NCBI GenBank assembly: GCA_002317595.1 | Contig: DCHL01000070.1 | Location: forward strand, 1 to 23,232 | Reading direction: 5' to 3' | DNA: 23,232 bases | Source: Lachnospiraceae bacterium UBA1753 | Lineage (GTDB): Bacteria > Bacillota > Clostridia > Lachnospirales > Lachnospiraceae | In this document: piece after piece, positions 21,190 through 23,232 of the stretch | Layout of the letters: every line of letters begins with the position of its first letter | Position numbering within the stretch: position 1 is the first letter of the stretch | Notes under the pieces: model-generated | Told to the model about the DNA's origin: nothing | What the model saw: only the letters and a program-made list of their open reading frames with translations | The model's database searches: none | Made by a program: the position numbers and the translations under genes

Positions 21190-21214
21190 GGGGAGACTGC
21201 CATGCAGCCTCCCC
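21190..21214 (-). terminator. Terminator of the etf operon
   Basis: GGGGAG/CTCCCC plus an inner CTGC/GCAG stem with one mismatch on each arm forms a compact hairpin. On the minus strand it is followed by TGTTTGTTT. It lies about 60 bases after the etfA stop. Confidence 0.8.
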
Positions 21215-21273
21215 ATTAATACAAATTCAATATCGAATTACTTATGTATTACTCAATAATGTATTTCGATTAA

Positions 21274-22329
21274 TTATGCTTCCTTAGCTGCGAGCTCAGC
21301 CTTGATCTTCTCTGTAAGTGCAGGAACGATCTTGTTGAGGTCGCCTACGATACCGTAATCAGCTACGTCGAAGATAGGAGCATCCTCATCCTTGTTGATA
21401 GCGATGATGATGTCTGACTCTTCCATACCAGCTACGTGCTGGATAGCACCTGAGATACCGATTGCAAAGTAAACGTTAGGACGAACAGTCTTACCTGTCT
21501 GACCAACCTGAAGATCCTTGGGCTTCCAGCCTGAATCTACAACTGCACGAGAGCATGAAACCATTCCGCCAAGAACCTCTGCAAGATCCTCAAGAATCTT
21601 GAAGTTGTCAGCAGAACCAACTCCACGTCCACCAGATACGAGAATCTTAGCGTCCATGATATCAGCTACATCTGCAAGTGCCTTAACAACTTCCTTGATC
21701 TCAACGAACTTGTTGTTAGGAGTGATAGCGATATCAGCCTTAACGATGTTAGCCTTAGCGCCCTTGATAGGCTCGATCTTCTGCATAACACCAGGACGTA
21801 CTGTAGCCATCTGAGGACGGTTATCAGGACATGCGATTGTAGCGATTGTGTTTCCACCAAATGCAGGACGAGTCATGAGAAGCTGATTGTGCTTCTGCTC
21901 ATCTTCCTTACCAGGAATAGGATTGAGAGGGAAATCACCGATCTCAAGTACTGTACAGTCAGCTGTAAGACCTGTAGCAACACGAGCTGAAACTGTAGGG
22001 CCAAGGTCACGACCGATTGCTGTAGCACCTACGAGAACGATCTCAGGCTTGTACTCGTTGATTACACCAGCGAGCGCCTGTGCGTAAGGCTCAGTTCTGT
22101 ATGTCTCAAGCTCCTTATCATCAACGATGATAACCTTGTCTGCGCCGTACTCTGCAAGAGAGTCAGCAAGACCTTCAACATTGTAACCGATGAGAACAGC
22201 TACAACCTCTGTATTAAGTGCAGCAGCAAGCTCCTTACCCTTTCCGAGAAGCTCGTAAGCAATTCCGGAAACCTTATTGTCTACCTGCTGTGCAAAGACG
22301 TATACGCCCTTGTATTCTTCTAAACTCAT
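21274..22329 (-). CDS. etfA: Electron transfer flavoprotein, alpha subunit
   Basis: This 351-residue EtfA forms a heterodimer with EtfB and binds FAD. In butyrate producers it takes electrons from NADH and delivers them to butyryl-CoA dehydrogenase and, by bifurcation, to ferredoxin. The N-terminal half shows the adenine-nucleotide-like fold (KPEIVLVGATAIGRDLGPTVSARVATGLTADCTVLEI). The C-terminal FAD domain carries VSGGRGVGS, CSRAVVDSGW and the clear signature GQTGKTVRPNVYFAIGISGAIQHVAGM. The length is typical and there is no N-terminal ferredoxin extension. ACGGAGGT lies before the ATG. It is the last gene of the operon; the gene for butyryl-CoA dehydrogenase would be expected to the right of the window. 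Confidence 0.95.
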   Translation of the reverse strand: MSLEEYKGVYVFAQQVDNKVSGIAYELLGKGKELAAALNTEVVAVLIGYNVEGLADSLAEYGADKVIIVDDKELETYRTEPYAQALAGVINEYKPEIVLVGATAIGRDLGPTVSARVATGLTADCTVLEIGDFPLNPIPGKEDEQKHNQLLMTRPAFGGNTIATIACPDNRPQMATVRPGVMQKIEPIKGAKANIVKADIAITPNNKFVEIKEVVKALADVADIMDAKILVSGGRGVGSADNFKILEDLAEVLGGMVSCSRAVVDSGWKPKDLQVGQTGKTVRPNVYFAIGISGAIQHVAGMEESDIIIAINKDEDAPIFDVADYGIVGDLNKIVPALTEKIKAELAAKEA

Positions 22330-22515
22330 TTAAGTTTACCTCCGTATATACTCATACACTTATGCTCATCCGCGCCCATGCGCAAAATCGCGCTTCGCGC
22401 TTTTTCATCTGCTACGCAGATGCTTTTGCTTATGAACGGGCGCTCCTACAATACAGCGTCGTCAACACGATTTTGTGCAAGCACAATCGTGTTTCCTCCT
22501 TGTATTGATGAGCTA
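22330..22515 (-). repeat. Hairpin-rich 186-bp spacer between etfB and etfA
   Basis: On the minus strand it begins with an AAGGAGG site (22501-22495). Three hairpins follow: AACACGAT with a 5-bp inner stem (22464-22493), CATCTGC/GCAGATG (22406-22422) and GCGC/GCGC (22390-22400). Then come an uncharacterised ~60 bases and the true etfA ribosome-binding site. A 12-codon GTG frame (VLAQNRVDDAVL) could be read from the first site but has no other support. Confidence 0.6.
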
Positions 22516-23232
22516 TTAAATCACGTGCTTATCCTTCATCTTGCCTACGATATATGCAACTGCATCTTCGGGTGACTCAGGAACAACCTTCTCGCCAGCG
22601 CCCTTACGAACCTTATCAGATGCCTTAGCGATCTTTGTGGGTGAACCCTTAAGACCAAGGTTAGCATCATCAACGTCCTTAAGATCTGCGCGGCCCCATG
22701 TAGTAATCTCAGCATCACATGCATCAAAGATTCCACCGGGTGTCATGTATCTGGGGTCATTAAGCTCAGCAAGTGCTGTGATAAGACAAGGCATCTTAGC
22801 TTCTACTACATGATATCTGTCATCATAGAGACGCTCGATTGTAACAGTCTTAGCAGCCTCATCAACATCAATCTTCTGTGCGTAAGAGATTACGGGAAGG
22901 CCAAGGTGCTCAGCGATCTGAGGTCCAACCTGTGCTGTATCTCCATCGATAGCCTGACGGCCTGTGATGATGAGATCGTAATCGATATTTCTAAGTGCAC
23001 CAGCGATTGTTGTAGATGTAGCCCATGTATCAGCTCCACCAAGTACTCTGTCAGTTACAAGGATGCCATTGTCAGCGCCCATAGCGATTGCCTCGCGGAG
23101 AACGTCTGCAGCCTTGGGAAGACCCATTGTAAGAACTGTAACCTCAGCACCTGTAGCGTCCTTGATTCTAAGAGCAGCCTCAAGACCAGCCTTATCATCA
23201 GGGTTCATAATTGCGAGCATTGCTCCTCTGTC
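22516..23232 (-). CDS. etfB: Electron transfer flavoprotein, beta subunit (5' end outside window)
   Basis: The frame is open to the right edge, reading ...DRGAMLAIMNPDDKAGLEAALRIKDATGAEVTVLTMG. In complete EtfB proteins about 35-40 residues precede this point, including the KQVPDT-like start, so the gene begins beyond 23232 and the internal ATG at 23220 is not the start. The AMP-binding segment AIDGDTAQVGPQIAEHLGLP and VTIERLYDDRYHVVEAKMPCLITAL are typical EtfB sequence, as are the adjacent LREAIAMGAD and DLIITGRQ. 239 residues are visible. It partners with the EtfA encoded downstream. Confidence 0.95.
   Translation of the reverse strand, partial: DRGAMLAIMNPDDKAGLEAALRIKDATGAEVTVLTMGLPKAADVLREAIAMGADNGILVTDRVLGGADTWATSTTIAGALRNIDYDLIITGRQAIDGDTAQVGPQIAEHLGLPVISYAQKIDVDEAAKTVTIERLYDDRYHVVEAKMPCLITALAELNDPRYMTPGGIFDACDAEITTWGRADLKDVDDANLGLKGSPTKIAKASDKVRKGAGEKVVPESPEDAVAYIVGKMKDKHVI

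Larger units (their letters stand above)
20486..21273. other. 788-bp gene-free spacer between buk and etfA
   Basis: The two operons converge here. Beyond the two terminators, the 15-bp, 16-bp and 54-bp repeats and the 102-nt palindrome, I see no frame with a ribosome-binding site and sensible composition. The 21127-21189 part is anonymous, with a GC-rich CGCTTCGCTTCGC stretch. Confidence 0.7.

Overview
The window looks like chromosome of an anaerobic, butyrate-forming member of the Clostridia, most likely Lachnospiraceae (Butyrivibrio/Coprococcus/Roseburia-like). This rests on a phosphate butyryltransferase-butyrate kinase pair, the end of an etfB-etfA operon, and a siroheme/ferredoxin type sulfite reductase. 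Base composition is moderate, ribosome-binding sites are strong and purine-rich, and genes are tightly packed. No rRNA, tRNA, CRISPR array, transposase or phage structural gene was recognised.

Region 1 (2-12,089, minus strand). One reading frame stays open from an ATG at 11,497 to the left edge: at least 3,832 residues of a giant, highly charged, mostly helical protein with no signal peptide and no recognised domain. It overlaps the stop of an upstream GNAT acetyltransferase gene by four bases (ATGA). Inside it I see three ~170-residue modules and eight copies of a ~60-residue helical repeat, followed by a Lys/Glu/Pro-rich linker where the window ends. Its function is unknown.

Region 2 (12,001-18,260, minus strand). 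This is a nine-gene sulfur operon: a YeiH-family anion transporter, a small two-helix membrane protein, a MetY-type O-acetylhomoserine sulfhydrylase, a sulfite reductase, a TusA-like protein, a thioredoxin, a ThiS-like sulfur carrier capped by one residue after its Gly-Gly, a ThiF/MoeB-type activating enzyme, and a JAMM peptidase. The set matches the protein-thiocarboxylate route to homocysteine (the HcyS/HcyF/HcyD-MetY scheme known from Wolinella succinogenes), here joined to its own sulfite reduction. It starts at a near-consensus promoter and has a leader encoding a 14-residue peptide with two adjacent cysteines, probably a cysteine-sensing attenuator. It ends at a long-stem terminator.

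Region 3 (18,359-20,546, plus strand). The divergent ptb-buk operon turns butyryl-CoA into butyrate and ATP and ends in a terminator whose 3' arm is repeated as 15-bp tandem units.

Region 4 (20,547-21,273). There is no gene here. It holds a ~102-nt imperfect palindrome, a short 16-nt repeat, and a degenerate repeat with 54-bp spacing that looks like decayed coding sequence.

Region 5 (21,190-23,232, minus strand). etfB (5' end outside the window) and etfA encode the electron-transfer flavoprotein that normally serves butyryl-CoA dehydrogenase. Together with ptb-buk they cover the electron transfer and energy-conserving end of butyrate formation. A 186-nt spacer full of hairpins separates the two genes.
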